DNA of 64,000 nt from positions 150,036 through 214,035 of the forward strand of contig JAEOSU010000080.1 in NCBI GenBank assembly GCA_016840165.1, given 5' to 3'. A program made the position numbers and the translations under genes. Below, piece after piece: positions 35,149 to 45,020 of this stretch (the stretch's first letter is position 1; every line of letters begins with the position of its first letter). Source of the DNA: Promethearchaeota archaeon. GTDB taxonomy: Archaea > Asgardarchaeota > Lokiarchaeia > Sigyniarchaeales > SOKP01. The notes below the pieces were generated by a model that ran no database searches, was not told where the DNA came from, and saw only the letters and a list, made by a program, of their open reading frames with translations.

Positions 35149-35735
35149 GTCTCTTGATTTTTTTTTTGTAATAATATTTTTAGAAAATCTGGATATGTTA
35201 GTAAATAACTCTGAGCATTAGGCAATTGTTGCTTTATTTTAATAAATAACTGAGAATAATGCTCTGCTCTATCTTTTTGTTTAAGCATTTCATTTCTAGT
35301 TTGTTCTCTAATTGGTTCTACCGGTATTCCTTTTAACACAGATCTGGCAGGTATAGTTAAACCGGGAGGGACTTCACTTTTATTAAGAATTATTGAACCC
35401 TCACCTATAGAAGTTTCTTCATATATTAGACTTCCTTCCATTACTTGAACATAATCTTCCATGAAGCATCCTAAAATGGTAACACCTGATTCAATAATGC
35501 AATATCGCCCTATATGAATTGAGCTCTTCTGCAATCTTGTAAACAGCATTACTCCATTAAATATTGTAGAATACTCCCCTATATTAATTTGGGAACTTTC
35601 GCCTCGAATTATAGATCCTGGCCAAATTACGGCATTATCATTTACTTTGACGTTTCCAATTAAAGTTGAAAGTGGTGAAACATAAGCATTACTACTAATC
35701 TCAGGTTTTTTTCCATTATACTCTAATAGTACCAT
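35145..35735 (-). CDS. Left-handed beta-helix (gamma-carbonic anhydrase-like) protein lacking the zinc histidines
   Basis: The 196-residue product has hexapeptide repeats forming a left-handed beta-helix (about 12-125: STLIGNVKVNDNAVIWPGSIIRGES onwards) and a C-terminal helix (140-190), as in gamma-carbonic anhydrase homologues. In that family three His bind zinc in segments such as IGH.AVLHG. Here the matching part reads IIESGVTILGC and NGVMLFTR, so the His are missing. It should not be a carbonic anhydrase; an acyltransferase-like or structural role is possible. Its 3' end overlaps the TFB gene. Confidence 0.8.
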   Translation of the reverse strand: MVLLEYNGKKPEISSNAYVSPLSTLIGNVKVNDNAVIWPGSIIRGESSQINIGEYSTIFNGVMLFTRLQKSSIHIGRYCIIESGVTILGCFMEDYVQVMEGSLIYEETSIGEGSIILNKSEVPPGLTIPARSVLKGIPVEPIREQTRNEMLKQKDRAEHYSQLFIKIKQQLPNAQSYLLTYPDFLKILLQKKNQET

Positions 35736-35862
35736 TATTATCTACTTCTGATATTACAATATATTCTGAATAACAATAAGATAATTTTAATAAATTTAAA
35801 TTTATTTATTTAAATAAGATTTCTGATAAAAATAGTAATTATGGGTCTTAAAACTTAAAAAA

Positions 35863-36684
35863 TTAGAGAGTAGTATATTTTTTTAGTGGATTTCTTGAAT
35901 TATAAACGTAAAATTCATCATAGGGAAACTTCAAACTTAGAAAATTGCATAGTTTACTCAAAGCTAATAATTCACAATTAAAAAATGAAAACTCAATAAG
36001 ATTTATACCTAAATCAAATGCATAACTAATTGTAGATTTATTTGTTTTTTCAGTGATATAACAATCACATCCTTCACTCAAAAGTTCATGAAAATTCCTA
36101 ATGAAAAGATCCTCACCACTTACAATACAAATACTATTTATTTCTTTTTTTAATTCTCCAAGGTAAAGAATGGATTTAATATTTAAATTTGAATCTATCC
36201 TATGAATTAATTTTTCTAAAGTAAATCTTTCATTTGAATCAGGATAAAGATTTGGAATGCATATTCTACCAATTGGAATATGAAAACCTTTATAGTTCTT
36301 AATTTCAAATGGATGATCTAATTTTAAGTATAAAGCATCCATTATTGTATTACTAATCCCCCCTTCAGCAATGTAAAAGGGGTAACCCAAAACAAAAATT
36401 GAGATAGGATATTTTGAGAGTATCGATAATTTATTTATTAAATTTGGTTTAAAATTCTTAATCGATTCACTAACTAACCCATTGAGTGAAATAATGAGAT
36501 TTATTTTATTTTTAACTGCAAAATATAAAGCTTTTAAACTCAAATCAACTGTAAGCATTACTCGTTTTATTGATTTCTCATTATTGTAATCGCCATAATG
36601 AAAGCCATATATTTCTGAATCTATTTGAAACTGCTCAGGAGCTACCTCCTTTTTAATAAATGAGCTTAATTCTTTTAAATACAT
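35863..36684 (-). CDS. Nif3-like protein with degenerate metal site
   Basis: The 273-residue product follows the Nif3 (NGG1-interacting factor 3) order: an opening helix, GFHYGD, VMLTVDLSLKALYFAVKNKINLIIS (the segment where Nif3 has a DxT...HH motif), a central SICIVSGEDL and a late ITEKT..YAFDLGINLIEF. The family's paired metal-binding His after LII and the late 'GH...E' motif are replaced. It is probably a diverged Nif3 relative; GTP cyclohydrolase or hydrolase function is doubtful. Confidence 0.6.
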   Translation of the reverse strand: MYLKELSSFIKKEVAPEQFQIDSEIYGFHYGDYNNEKSIKRVMLTVDLSLKALYFAVKNKINLIISLNGLVSESIKNFKPNLINKLSILSKYPISIFVLGYPFYIAEGGISNTIMDALYLKLDHPFEIKNYKGFHIPIGRICIPNLYPDSNERFTLEKLIHRIDSNLNIKSILYLGELKKEINSICIVSGEDLFIRNFHELLSEGCDCYITEKTNKSTISYAFDLGINLIEFSFFNCELLALSKLCNFLSLKFPYDEFYVYNSRNPLKKYTTL

Positions 36685-36820
36685 TAAAATCCAATTTTTT
36701 ATTAAACATAATGAGGAACTATAAAAAAAAAGAAACTCTGTAATGATTTTTAATATTAAATATTGTTAATATTTAATATATTTCAATATAATATTATGAA
36801 AAAAATCAAGTGAACTTTAA

Positions 36821-37234
36821 ATGGAAGAAAAGAATTGTATTTTCTGTCAAATCGTCAATAAAGAAGTTGCCTCAAAAATTATATATGAAAATGAATATAA
36901 TATTGCTTTTCTGGATATTTTTCCTATTGGAGAAGGCCATACTATAGTAATACCAAAAAAACATTACAATAATATTGAAGTCATTCCTGAGAAAGATTTG
37001 ATTGAAATTATAAAAACCATTAAATACTTGTCAAAGTTGCTTCATGATAAATTAAATTTCGATGGATATAATATTCTTCAAAATAATTTCAAAGCTGCGG
37101 GTCAAGTTGTGCAACATTTTCATTTTCATATAATTCCTAGAAATTTTAATGATTCTAGATTCAGATTAGCTATTCCACGAGAAAAAGCAAGTGATAACGA
37201 TTTAAATCAAATTATGAAGAAGATTAAGGCTTAA
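36821..37234 (+). CDS. HIT-family nucleotide hydrolase
   Basis: The 137-residue product has Cys6 and Cys9 (zinc), a nucleotide-binding segment FLDIFPIGEGHTIVIPKKH, and the histidine triad H99-F-H101-F-H103 followed by IIPR. HIT proteins hydrolyse or transfer nucleoside monophosphates, acting on dinucleoside polyphosphates or aminoacyl/sulfuryl-AMP. Length is typical of the Hint/Fhit-like prokaryotic group. It stands alone. Confidence 0.93.
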   Translation: MEEKNCIFCQIVNKEVASKIIYENEYNIAFLDIFPIGEGHTIVIPKKHYNNIEVIPEKDLIEIIKTIKYLSKLLHDKLNFDGYNILQNNFKAAGQVVQHFHFHIIPRNFNDSRFRLAIPREKASDNDLNQIMKKIKA

Positions 37235-37318
37235 ATGCTTACTAGTTATAAATACATGGGATTTAAAAATATTGATTTATAACTTTGATTAGTATAGCTT
37301 TAATATTGAGGTTCAATA

Positions 37319-37513
37319 ATGAAAAGTTTATTTAATAACCTAAAAAAAAAGATACATAATTTTCTCAAGGATGATTTCGGGGGGAATCTAATTGAATATG
37401 CTCTTCTTATAGGTTTTGCTCTATTTCTATTTTTTTTAATTGTAGGAATTGTTACTAATCTCTTAGATTGGACTCTGGGACTCAAAGACGACTTTTTTAA
37501 TCTTTTTGGTTAG
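37319..37513 (+). CDS. Flp/TadE-like small pilin
   Basis: The 64-residue product has a short charged N-terminal part ending in KDDFGGNLIEYALLIGFAL, followed by about 24 hydrophobic residues and a short tail. The G..IEYALL pattern, with Glu five residues into the hydrophobic segment, is the hallmark of Flp-type (type IVb) prepilins cut by A24 peptidases. A prepilin peptidase and a pilus ATPase/platform pair lie 10-16 kb away in this window. GAGG precedes the ATG. The 3' end overlaps the convergent RHH gene by 17 bases. Confidence 0.7.
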   Translation: MKSLFNNLKKKIHNFLKDDFGGNLIEYALLIGFALFLFFLIVGIVTNLLDWTLGLKDDFFNLFG

Positions 37514-37883
37514 TTACTTTCTTTTCTACAAAATTTTCTATGATTTTAAGATTAAATTTATCAGTCCAAATATGTAGATTATTTAAAACAAACATTTTAT
37601 CAACATTAATGTATTCAATAAAATCATCCAAAGGTATTCTATTAGCACCTTTAAATAAATTAATAATTTTTTTATTAATTTCAGAATCTTCAGGTGGAAA
37701 TAAACTTCTCTTTTTAGCTTTCAATCTTTCTAGAATATCATCAAACCTGCCATAATCAAAAAAATGTTCCACTATTCGACTGATTACTGCAGCTGGGCTA
37801 TTTCCAAATACACCTACAAGTTCTTCCACTTGATTCATACTACTTTTACTCAATGTAACAGTTGTTCTTAATGTTTCTATCAT
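37497..37883 (-). CDS. Ribbon-helix-helix regulator
   Basis: Residues 1-45 form an RHH (CopG/MetJ-like) unit: strand LRTTVTLSKSS, helix MNQVEELVGVFG and helix NSPAAVISRIVEHFFDY. The C-terminal 80 residues are helical and charged and may bind a ligand or partner. The ATG at 37883 is preferred over TTG at 37892. It converges on, and overlaps, the pilin gene, so it may be linked to its control, but this is only positional inference. Confidence 0.7.
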   Translation of the reverse strand: MIETLRTTVTLSKSSMNQVEELVGVFGNSPAAVISRIVEHFFDYGRFDDILERLKAKKRSLFPPEDSEINKKIINLFKGANRIPLDDFIEYINVDKMFVLNNLHIWTDKFNLKIIENFVEKKVTNQKD

Positions 37884-38098
37884 AAAGTACAATTTTTATT
37901 AATTTAAGTTCAATAATACGAATATTTTTGTCGCTTATAAACTTATGCTAAATGATGATAATAATGCATAAATAAGCATCTTTTTATATTTAATGATTCT
38001 ATATTATATTAAAGAACATGTTTTAGAGATTTTAGCTAAAATGTCGAAAATATGTCGAATTCTTTATTGAATAAAAGATCAATGTGGAGGAAAAAAAT

Positions 38099-38350
38099 AT
38101 GGCTAATAAAGTAATAATGAGCAATTTTGAAAAAAAGGACTTTGTTACTCCATTGCAAAATAATTTAATAAAAGTTCTTGAGAAAGATGGTCCTATTACA
38201 CGAAGAGAGTTGGTTAAAGTTTTGAAAATTCCAAGAACAACGATTTATGATAATCTTTTAAAGTTACAGAGAAGAAAGTTAATTGAAAAATTCTCAAGAA
38301 ATAATGGAAGAAGAGGTAGACCTTTGGTTTTCTGGAGAATTAAAGAATAA
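38099..38350 (+). CDS. Winged-helix transcription regulator
   Basis: The 83-residue product is a single winged helix: LIKVLEKDGPITRRELVKVL, recognition helix PRTTIYDNLLKLQRRKLI and a basic wing NNGRRGRPLVFWR. The wing style is that of archaeal MarR/TrmB-like DNA-binding proteins. GGAGGA sits 7-10 bases before the ATG at 38099 and decides the start over an in-frame GTG at 38084. No effector domain is present. Confidence 0.85.
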   Translation: MANKVIMSNFEKKDFVTPLQNNLIKVLEKDGPITRRELVKVLKIPRTTIYDNLLKLQRRKLIEKFSRNNGRRGRPLVFWRIKE

Positions 38351-38601
38351 TAAAATTCATTTTTTTCATTATATTTTTTTATTTAAGATACTGCATTATT
38401 TCGACTGCAAATTTTATAATTAAATAATAAAAAAATGTATTAGATAATAATATAATGAAATGGATCCCAGTTTAGAATTATTTTATAATATTTAAATATC
38501 GTTATTAACATTTTAACTATCTTTTAGGCTTTAAAAGCATTTAATTTTTCCATGGGAAATTTTGCAGACAGACTTAAACTATAGATCGCATAAAAGTTGG
38601 T

Positions 38602-40392
38602 TTATTTAGGTATATAATAGTATTCATTTATTCTTTTTTGATAATCATCCTTGTTACTTCCGATTTTATTTACCCGTGGTCTTTTAGTAACCGAATCTCG
38701 TCTAAAAGTGATATCCATAATTTTCAGAAATGCATTAAAACCATCTCTTAGATTTTGTGGTACCCCTGCTATTCCATTTAGTCCAGGATTTCCTTTAAAG
38801 ACAAGAATAGAATCAGCAATGAAATCTTGAGTAATTATATCATGTTCAACTACGAAAGCTGCTTTTTTTAATTCTTCTATCGACTTTCTTAATAATTGAG
38901 CAACTTGCAATCTCATTTCAACATCTAAAAATGCTGATGGTTCATCAAATAAGTAAAGATCTGCTTCTGTCATCAAACATTTTGCTATGGCGACCCTCTG
39001 CAATTCACCACCGCTCAATTCAGAGATCATTCGCTCTTTTATATTTTCCAAATTTAAGTTATTAATTAATCTTTTTTTATATGACTGACTCAAATGTGAG
39101 CTAAGCTTAATACTTTTAATAACTTGACTAATACTTTCTTCATTTTCCATCTTTATATATTGAGGTTTAACGGATACCTTTAGGTTTTCTCCTTTATTTT
39201 CTTTGATATTATTTGATATGATATTAATAAATGTTGTCTTTCCGATTCCATTAGGCCCTAATATACCAATAATCTCACCTAAATGTATTTCACTACCTTT
39301 TACTTCTAGCTGAAAATCTCCTTGAGAGACTTCTAAATCATCATAAGAAAATAAGATATCTCCTGAGCCAAATAATGAATCTAACGGAGGACGTGCATGA
39401 AATTTAATTGGTTCTTCACGAAATCTTAAATTTTCATCTTTAATATATCCATTAAGGTATATATTAATTCCCACGCGTACTCCTTGGGGGTGAGATAAAA
39501 TACCATATACTCCAGGAATCCCATAAAATAATGAAACATAATCGCTTAAATAATCTAATATCGCAAGATCATGTTCAACCACTATTACAATCTTATCGTT
39601 GTCAGTTAACGATCTAATTAATTTTGCCATATTAATCCTTTCACTGACGTCTAAGTAGGAGCTAGGTTCGTCTATAAGATATACATCCCCATCTTTTAGA
39701 TAAGCTGCAGCAGTAGCAACTCTCTGCAATTCACCACCTGAGAGAACTTCAATTTCTCTTTCTAAGATCTCGTTTAAGTTTAAATCATCAACAATTTTAT
39801 CAAGCTTATCATCAAAATCGTTTTTCTTAAGTAAATCATATACTTTACCCGATACGTATTTAGGAATATTAGTAATATCTTGGGGTTTGTGTATAATTTT
39901 TAAGTTTTCTTTTTGTAAATCAACAAAATATTGTTGGAGTTCAGAACCTTTAAAAAAATCAATAATTTCATCATCTTTCGGGACATCACCATTAAACCTA
40001 CCAAAGTTTATCCTTATATCTCCTGACAATATTTTAAGCATTGTACTCTTTCCAATGCCATTTTGCCCAATCAAACCTAACACTTTCCCTTTTTTTGGAA
40101 TTGCCATTCGAAATAAAGTGAATTGATCTGGACCATAACGGTAAGTAATCTGATTCTTGAGGGGATCAGGTAAATTAACAATACTTATTGCATTAAAAGG
40201 ACATTTCTTTATACAAATACCACATCCAGTACATAGATTTTCAATAATTTCTACATTTTTTCCGTCTGGACTTAACACTATGGTGTTATCTCCTGTTCTT
40301 ACTCTTGGACAATATTTTATACATGGTTTCTCTCCAAATGGACTGCATTTTTCTGGTTTACATCGATCTTTATTAAGAACGGCTATTCTCAT
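38602..40392 (-). CDS. abcE1: Ribosome recycling ATPase ABCE1 (RNase L inhibitor)
   Basis: The 596-residue product is a full ABCE1. It has eight iron-sulfur cysteines (11, 16, 24, 28, 54, 57, 60, 64), a first ABC domain with Walker A GQNGIGKS (109-116) and LSGGELQRVAT, a second with GPNGIGKT and LSGGELQRVAI, and the hinge regions. ABCE1 splits archaeal ribosomes after termination with aRF1 or Pelota. It is transcribed divergently from the LysRS gene, 87 bases away. The 250-base region after its stop holds only AT-rich sequence. Confidence 0.98.
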   Translation of the reverse strand: MRIAVLNKDRCKPEKCSPFGEKPCIKYCPRVRTGDNTIVLSPDGKNVEIIENLCTGCGICIKKCPFNAISIVNLPDPLKNQITYRYGPDQFTLFRMAIPKKGKVLGLIGQNGIGKSTMLKILSGDIRINFGRFNGDVPKDDEIIDFFKGSELQQYFVDLQKENLKIIHKPQDITNIPKYVSGKVYDLLKKNDFDDKLDKIVDDLNLNEILEREIEVLSGGELQRVATAAAYLKDGDVYLIDEPSSYLDVSERINMAKLIRSLTDNDKIVIVVEHDLAILDYLSDYVSLFYGIPGVYGILSHPQGVRVGINIYLNGYIKDENLRFREEPIKFHARPPLDSLFGSGDILFSYDDLEVSQGDFQLEVKGSEIHLGEIIGILGPNGIGKTTFINIISNNIKENKGENLKVSVKPQYIKMENEESISQVIKSIKLSSHLSQSYKKRLINNLNLENIKERMISELSGGELQRVAIAKCLMTEADLYLFDEPSAFLDVEMRLQVAQLLRKSIEELKKAAFVVEHDIITQDFIADSILVFKGNPGLNGIAGVPQNLRDGFNAFLKIMDITFRRDSVTKRPRVNKIGSNKDDYQKRINEYYYIPK

Positions 40393-40479
40393 TATTGATC
40401 ACTAAAATTTGAAATGAAAAATGATAAATAATTTTTATCATTTAATTATTAAAGAGTTTCGCTTATTTTGGTGTAGAAT

Positions 40480-42195
40480 ATGAATATAAAGTTTTCCATT
40501 CACTGGTTAGAAGATATTATCAATGAGATTATGGATAGAAAAGTTTCTAGAATTACTTTATCTACAGGAAAAACACCTTCAGGCCATGTTCACATAGGAA
40601 TATTAAGAGAGATTCTTATTTGTGATGCTTTAAGAAGATTATTAGAAAAGAAAGATAAAATTGTAAGATCATTACTTTTTTTAGATTCTCTTGATGCAGC
40701 AAAGAGATTTCCTGATTATATTAAAAAAGGCTTTCAAGATGAACATTTAGGAAAACCATTCTCATATATTCCTTGTCCATATAAAGAATGTGGTTGTGAG
40801 AGCTACGCTCATCATTTTGGTCAAGAATTAATATCCACTTTTGATGATTTTGGAATAAAAAATCAGATAATATGGTCTCATGAATTATATTCTAAAAAAG
40901 AGATGCAAGATAAAATTAAAACAGCATTAGAAAAAACTGAACAAATTAAAGACATTTTAAAAAAATATATACTCCCTACACTCGATGATCAAAGAAAAAA
41001 AGAATTTCTAAAATCGCAAGAAACTTGGATGCCTGCTATGGTAATATGTGAAAAATGTAACAGAATTCAGTTTAAATCAAGAGATGGGTCAATTTTACCG
41101 AATAGGGTTTTAGAATATATAAAAAAGGAGGAAAGTGTCAAATATGAATGCCAATCATGTAATTTCAAGTCAAAAATCTCAATTTATAGTGGAAGACTTA
41201 AACTAAATTGGCGCGTTGATTGGCCTGCAAAATGGGCCTTGTTTAAAACAACTTGCGAACCAGCAGGAAAGGATCATGCTGTAAAAGGTGGTGCTTATGA
41301 CACCGGATTAGAATTATGTCAGAAAATATATGACTATAAGGGCCCCATAAGAGTAGCTTATGAATGGTTACGATTAGGAGAACGCGATATGAAAACATCC
41401 AAGGGAATTGTATTTACACCGAAAAGATATTTAGAGTTAGCAGATCCGAATATCTATAGAATGTTAATTTTAAGGACAAATCCTATGAAGCATATCGCGT
41501 TAAGAATTGAAGAACTACCTCAATATCATGACCAATATGACAAATTAGAGAACATTTATTATGGTTATGAATCTACTGATACAGAAGAAGAAATTGCATT
41601 TTCAAAATATTTGTATCCATTAACAAAAGGAGAAAATGTCACAGAGGAAAAACCCTTAAAAATCCCTTTTAATTTATTAATTTTTTTATCCCAAATTCAA
41701 AATATTTTACCTCTTGAGAAACTATATCAAAAGGCAAATCTAGTTATTAATGATGAAAGATTTGAAAATGTTTACACGTTAAATGATTTCAAGTGGCTTT
41801 TAGATAGAACATTAAACTGGGTTAATTATGTTAAAACCATTATAAAAGAGGAAAAAGATCCAAAAGTAAAAAAAAATATTATGAATAAAGTTACACTTTT
41901 TAATATTCCCGAAGTAATAGATACATCTATTCTAGAAAAGTTGAATTATACTCAAATTAATGGATTAAATATGCTAAGAAATTATCTAATCAATATTGAA
42001 AAATACTCAGCAGATGAGATACAAAATAAAATCTTCCAAATTGCCAAAGAAAAGTTAAAAATAAAGCCAAAAAATCTTTTTGAAGCAATTTATTTAATCA
42101 TTCTGGGTAAGAAGTTTGGACCACGTTTAGGACCATTCTTATCGATATTGGATAGAGATTGGTTATTAGATCGTTTGGATTTAAAAAAGAATTAA
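40480..42195 (+). CDS. lysK: Lysyl-tRNA synthetase, class I
   Basis: The 571-residue product is a class I LysRS. The HIGH motif is HVHIG (36-40) within LSTGKTPSGHVHIG; the KMSKS counterpart is DMKTSKG (about 303-309). Cysteine pairs near CPYKECGC, CEKCNR and CQSC bind zinc. WRVDWPAKWALF and the alpha-helical anticodon cage domain (about 370-571) complete it. It charges tRNA-Lys. Class I LysRS is usual in archaea. The gene is alone on its strand here. Confidence 0.97.
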   Translation: MNIKFSIHWLEDIINEIMDRKVSRITLSTGKTPSGHVHIGILREILICDALRRLLEKKDKIVRSLLFLDSLDAAKRFPDYIKKGFQDEHLGKPFSYIPCPYKECGCESYAHHFGQELISTFDDFGIKNQIIWSHELYSKKEMQDKIKTALEKTEQIKDILKKYILPTLDDQRKKEFLKSQETWMPAMVICEKCNRIQFKSRDGSILPNRVLEYIKKEESVKYECQSCNFKSKISIYSGRLKLNWRVDWPAKWALFKTTCEPAGKDHAVKGGAYDTGLELCQKIYDYKGPIRVAYEWLRLGERDMKTSKGIVFTPKRYLELADPNIYRMLILRTNPMKHIALRIEELPQYHDQYDKLENIYYGYESTDTEEEIAFSKYLYPLTKGENVTEEKPLKIPFNLLIFLSQIQNILPLEKLYQKANLVINDERFENVYTLNDFKWLLDRTLNWVNYVKTIIKEEKDPKVKKNIMNKVTLFNIPEVIDTSILEKLNYTQINGLNMLRNYLINIEKYSADEIQNKIFQIAKEKLKIKPKNLFEAIYLIILGKKFGPRLGPFLSILDRDWLLDRLDLKKN

Positions 42196-42220
42196 AAGAC
42201 TTTTTATAATTTATTCTTCA

Positions 42221-42415
42221 TTAAGAATCTACTTGGGGTTTTTTTGATTTTCTAAATCTTCGATACCATTTTCTATCTTTTTTATCTTTTATTTTTTCAT
42301 AGCAATTTGAACAGTAGTTATATGCTTCCTCAATCATTTCACCACATCGTTTACAATGCTTATGAGGATAAATGTCTTCCTCTGCGATTTTTTTATATCT
42401 TTCAAATTTGCTCAA
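42221..42415 (-). CDS. Small zinc-ribbon protein
   Basis: The 64-residue product has CKRCGEMIEEAYNYCSNC, a four-cysteine zinc ribbon (C-x2-C...C-x2-C, about 20-38) followed by a basic tail (KDRKWYRRFRKSKKP). Start is TTG. It follows the GHMP kinase gene by 46-47 bases on the same strand. The basic tail suggests nucleic-acid binding; no specific family is identified. Confidence 0.65.
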   Translation of the reverse strand: MSKFERYKKIAEEDIYPHKHCKRCGEMIEEAYNYCSNCYEKIKDKKDRKWYRRFRKSKKPQVDS

Positions 42416-42461
42416 AATTATTTGCTCTTTCTAATTTTATGATAATTAAGTCTTTGATTAG

Positions 42462-43733
42462 TTATAACTTTTTCACTCCATATGAATCAATTACAACCTT
42501 GAAAAATTGAGCATTCTTTAGCTCTTCTCTTAATATTAAAGGATAATTAGGAAATTTTGATTTAAAGGTATTCTTATCCTTAATTACGTCATTCAATTTT
42601 TTCTGCCATATCTTATGAACATCATTAATTTTCTTTGGATTAACAAGAGCGAAAACAGATCCACCTCCACCTGCTCCAGTTAATTTTACAGCATAGACTT
42701 CAGGCTCATTAATTATTAACTCTATTAAGAAATTATTAGCTAATCCTATTCCATGTTTAAATCCCGCATGATACATAACATTATTCATAATATCTGTATT
42801 TTTTTGAAATAAGTCACCTAATAATTTCCAATCATGATTCATTAAAGCGAATCGAGATTTCCATGATATATCTGCTAGTTCTGAATATCTTTTAATGATT
42901 AATTTTTCCTTTTCCAAATATAATTTTCTTAATTTCTCATGAACTGATCCGCTATCATGCGATATCCCAGAATAGCATATTATTACAGGTAATTGTTTTA
43001 TTTTATATATTCTATCAATCCTATCGCATACTGCAAGAGGTTCAGATCCAATTTTCCGCTGATTCAGCTTTCCCACATAGGATATGAAACAAAGTCCCCC
43101 CCTACTGATTATATATCGATCAGAATATCCTGCTACGATTTTTAAGTCTATTTGTTCTACTTTTGCTGCAATTTCAGCAAGGGTGTCCTTATTAATAGGA
43201 AAATTATTTTCTCTCAAGTCGGAATTTTTTTGTATTAAATCAAAAAATTGAGTAAAAGCATAAAGAAAAGCTATAATGATTGAAGCACTCCCTCCTAATC
43301 CACTCTGTTTTGGAATTGTAGTTATAATACCGATTTCAATATTCTGAGCTAGGAGAGCATCTTTATAATATATATTAGTCTGAAATAAGCGATAGACAGT
43401 AGCATAAAATAATAAAAATTCAGAATTTCTATGATTAGATAAGTTGTCAATTTGCTTTACGAGATCTTCTTCACATTCTAATATAAATTTGTATTTATTT
43501 TGAATTACTTTTACATTATATTTTGATATTTTACTCTTTGAATGGGTTTTTTTAATGTAAACAAACGTAGATAAAGGATTCACGATGCCATTAATTGCAA
43601 CAGAAGGCATCCAAAAATCCGCTTCAACAGCATCTAAGGGGTTAATTAAGTTTATCCTTGATGGTGATTGAACAATAATATCTGGCTTTAATCCTTTAAT
43701 AAAATCTTTTATTGCATCTAACAAATTAACCAT
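42462..43733 (-). CDS. GHMP-family kinase
   Basis: The product (about 423 residues from ATG at 43733; GTG at 43754 is possible) has the three GHMP motifs: an N-terminal SPSRINLINPLDAVE, the ATP loop PKQSGLGGSASI and the C-terminal KLTGAGGGGSVFAL. The family phosphorylates galactose, mevalonate, homoserine, heptose-7-phosphate and related compounds. The motif 1 wording and the length are closer to sugar kinases such as heptose/fucose-type than to mevalonate kinase, but the substrate is unresolved. Confidence 0.85.
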   Translation of the reverse strand: MVNLLDAIKDFIKGLKPDIIVQSPSRINLINPLDAVEADFWMPSVAINGIVNPLSTFVYIKKTHSKSKISKYNVKVIQNKYKFILECEEDLVKQIDNLSNHRNSEFLLFYATVYRLFQTNIYYKDALLAQNIEIGIITTIPKQSGLGGSASIIIAFLYAFTQFFDLIQKNSDLRENNFPINKDTLAEIAAKVEQIDLKIVAGYSDRYIISRGGLCFISYVGKLNQRKIGSEPLAVCDRIDRIYKIKQLPVIICYSGISHDSGSVHEKLRKLYLEKEKLIIKRYSELADISWKSRFALMNHDWKLLGDLFQKNTDIMNNVMYHAGFKHGIGLANNFLIELIINEPEVYAVKLTGAGGGGSVFALVNPKKINDVHKIWQKKLNDVIKDKNTFKSKFPNYPLILREELKNAQFFKVVIDSYGVKKL

Positions 43734-43898
43734 GTTTAATTTTGAGTAAGTCACATAAAATTATTGGCAATAAAAATTTTATTTCAATTTTAAATCAAGA
43801 TTTACTAATTCTTTTGTAATAATTAATCCAGGATCTCATTTGTTCTAATATCTTTTAAAAATATATAAGTTTTTAAAGCTGTCATAAGAAATATTGAG

Positions 43899-45020
43899 GT
43901 GGTAAATAAAAAGGGAAAGTTTAGATTGTTATCATATTTAGTAGACTCTAATTTAATTTATTACAAGAGTGTGAATAAGAAAAAGAAAATTCTAGGATTT
44001 GCTTTATTTGAACTCTCAGGTGATTTTTATATTGATAAGATTCTTCAAAACTTTGTAAAAAGAGGTTTAATATTATTTTATTCAATTGAAATTAACATTA
44101 TTACTCCTGATAAAGTAATTTACATTTTGTGTATAAATCATAATAATAAAAGTGAGATTTTTAAAATTTTTAATTTAATCTCCTATAAACTTCATCAAGT
44201 GGACCCATCAATATTAATTCTTAAAGATAATAAATTAGAAAAGGAATTTCTGAAAATAATATCTTTAGATACTAATAAAAATTACTTAATGAGCGATATT
44301 ATCGGATCAATAAGAGTGAAAAATGAGTCTTCGATAATAACCTTGGATTTTTATCTGATGAATTTAGATAAAGTGCCTGAACCTAATGAAATTATATTTC
44401 AGTTTATGGATTATATTAAAAGTATAAAGAGGTTTGGATATTTGATCTTCAATTTTCAACTAATTAATAATAACATTTCTGCTAATATTTATTATATTGA
44501 TTTTATCAATGAAAATGATATTCAAAACTCCAATTTAGAGTCTAATGTTAATGATTTTTTTGGTTTTGAGTTAATCAATAAAGTCAAACTTAAAATGAAA
44601 AACATTTTTTATCCTCTTTGGCGTTTTAGATTAACTAAAACCAACTCTAACTTCCAATATATTTCTAAAATCCTTAACCGTACACAATATTATAACCAAA
44701 AAAATTTATCAAAATTTATTTTGGAATTTAAACAATTAATGGAGGTTAATGGAATAGAATTTAATCAATTCAGTCAAAATTTATTTTTTGTTGAGCAATC
44801 TACCCTAGTCATTATTTTAGTTAATAGACATTTCAAGTATCTAATGAATATCATAAAAAAGTTCCGCTCAAAATATCAGCTTTTAGTAATATTACTAAAT
44901 AATAAGGATTACGATGATCTCATTAAATTGGATAAAATTAACTCCATACCTAATCTGAAAATAATTAACTATGAGAAGTTTTGCCAATTTGATATAAAAA
45001 ATCTAAAAATAAACGAATAA
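43899..45020 (+). CDS. Hypothetical protein of mixed alpha/beta fold
   Basis: The 373-residue product is not recognised. It has several beta-alpha-beta stretches: KKKILGFALFELSGDFYIDKIL, LILFYSIEINIITPDKVIYILC, SIITLDFYLMNL, and a C-terminal part with STLVIILVNRHF and YQLLVILLNNKDYDDLI that resembles a Rossmann-like unit. No nucleotide-binding motif is visible. The GTG start is uncertain. The stop touches the end of the convergent uL23 gene. Pilus genes follow 2.2 kb downstream, but no link is proven. Confidence 0.6.
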   Translation: MVNKKGKFRLLSYLVDSNLIYYKSVNKKKKILGFALFELSGDFYIDKILQNFVKRGLILFYSIEINIITPDKVIYILCINHNNKSEIFKIFNLISYKLHQVDPSILILKDNKLEKEFLKIISLDTNKNYLMSDIIGSIRVKNESSIITLDFYLMNLDKVPEPNEIIFQFMDYIKSIKRFGYLIFNFQLINNNISANIYYIDFINENDIQNSNLESNVNDFFGFELINKVKLKMKNIFYPLWRFRLTKTNSNFQYISKILNRTQYYNQKNLSKFILEFKQLMEVNGIEFNQFSQNLFFVEQSTLVIILVNRHFKYLMNIIKKFRSKYQLLVILLNNKDYDDLIKLDKINSIPNLKIINYEKFCQFDIKNLKINE

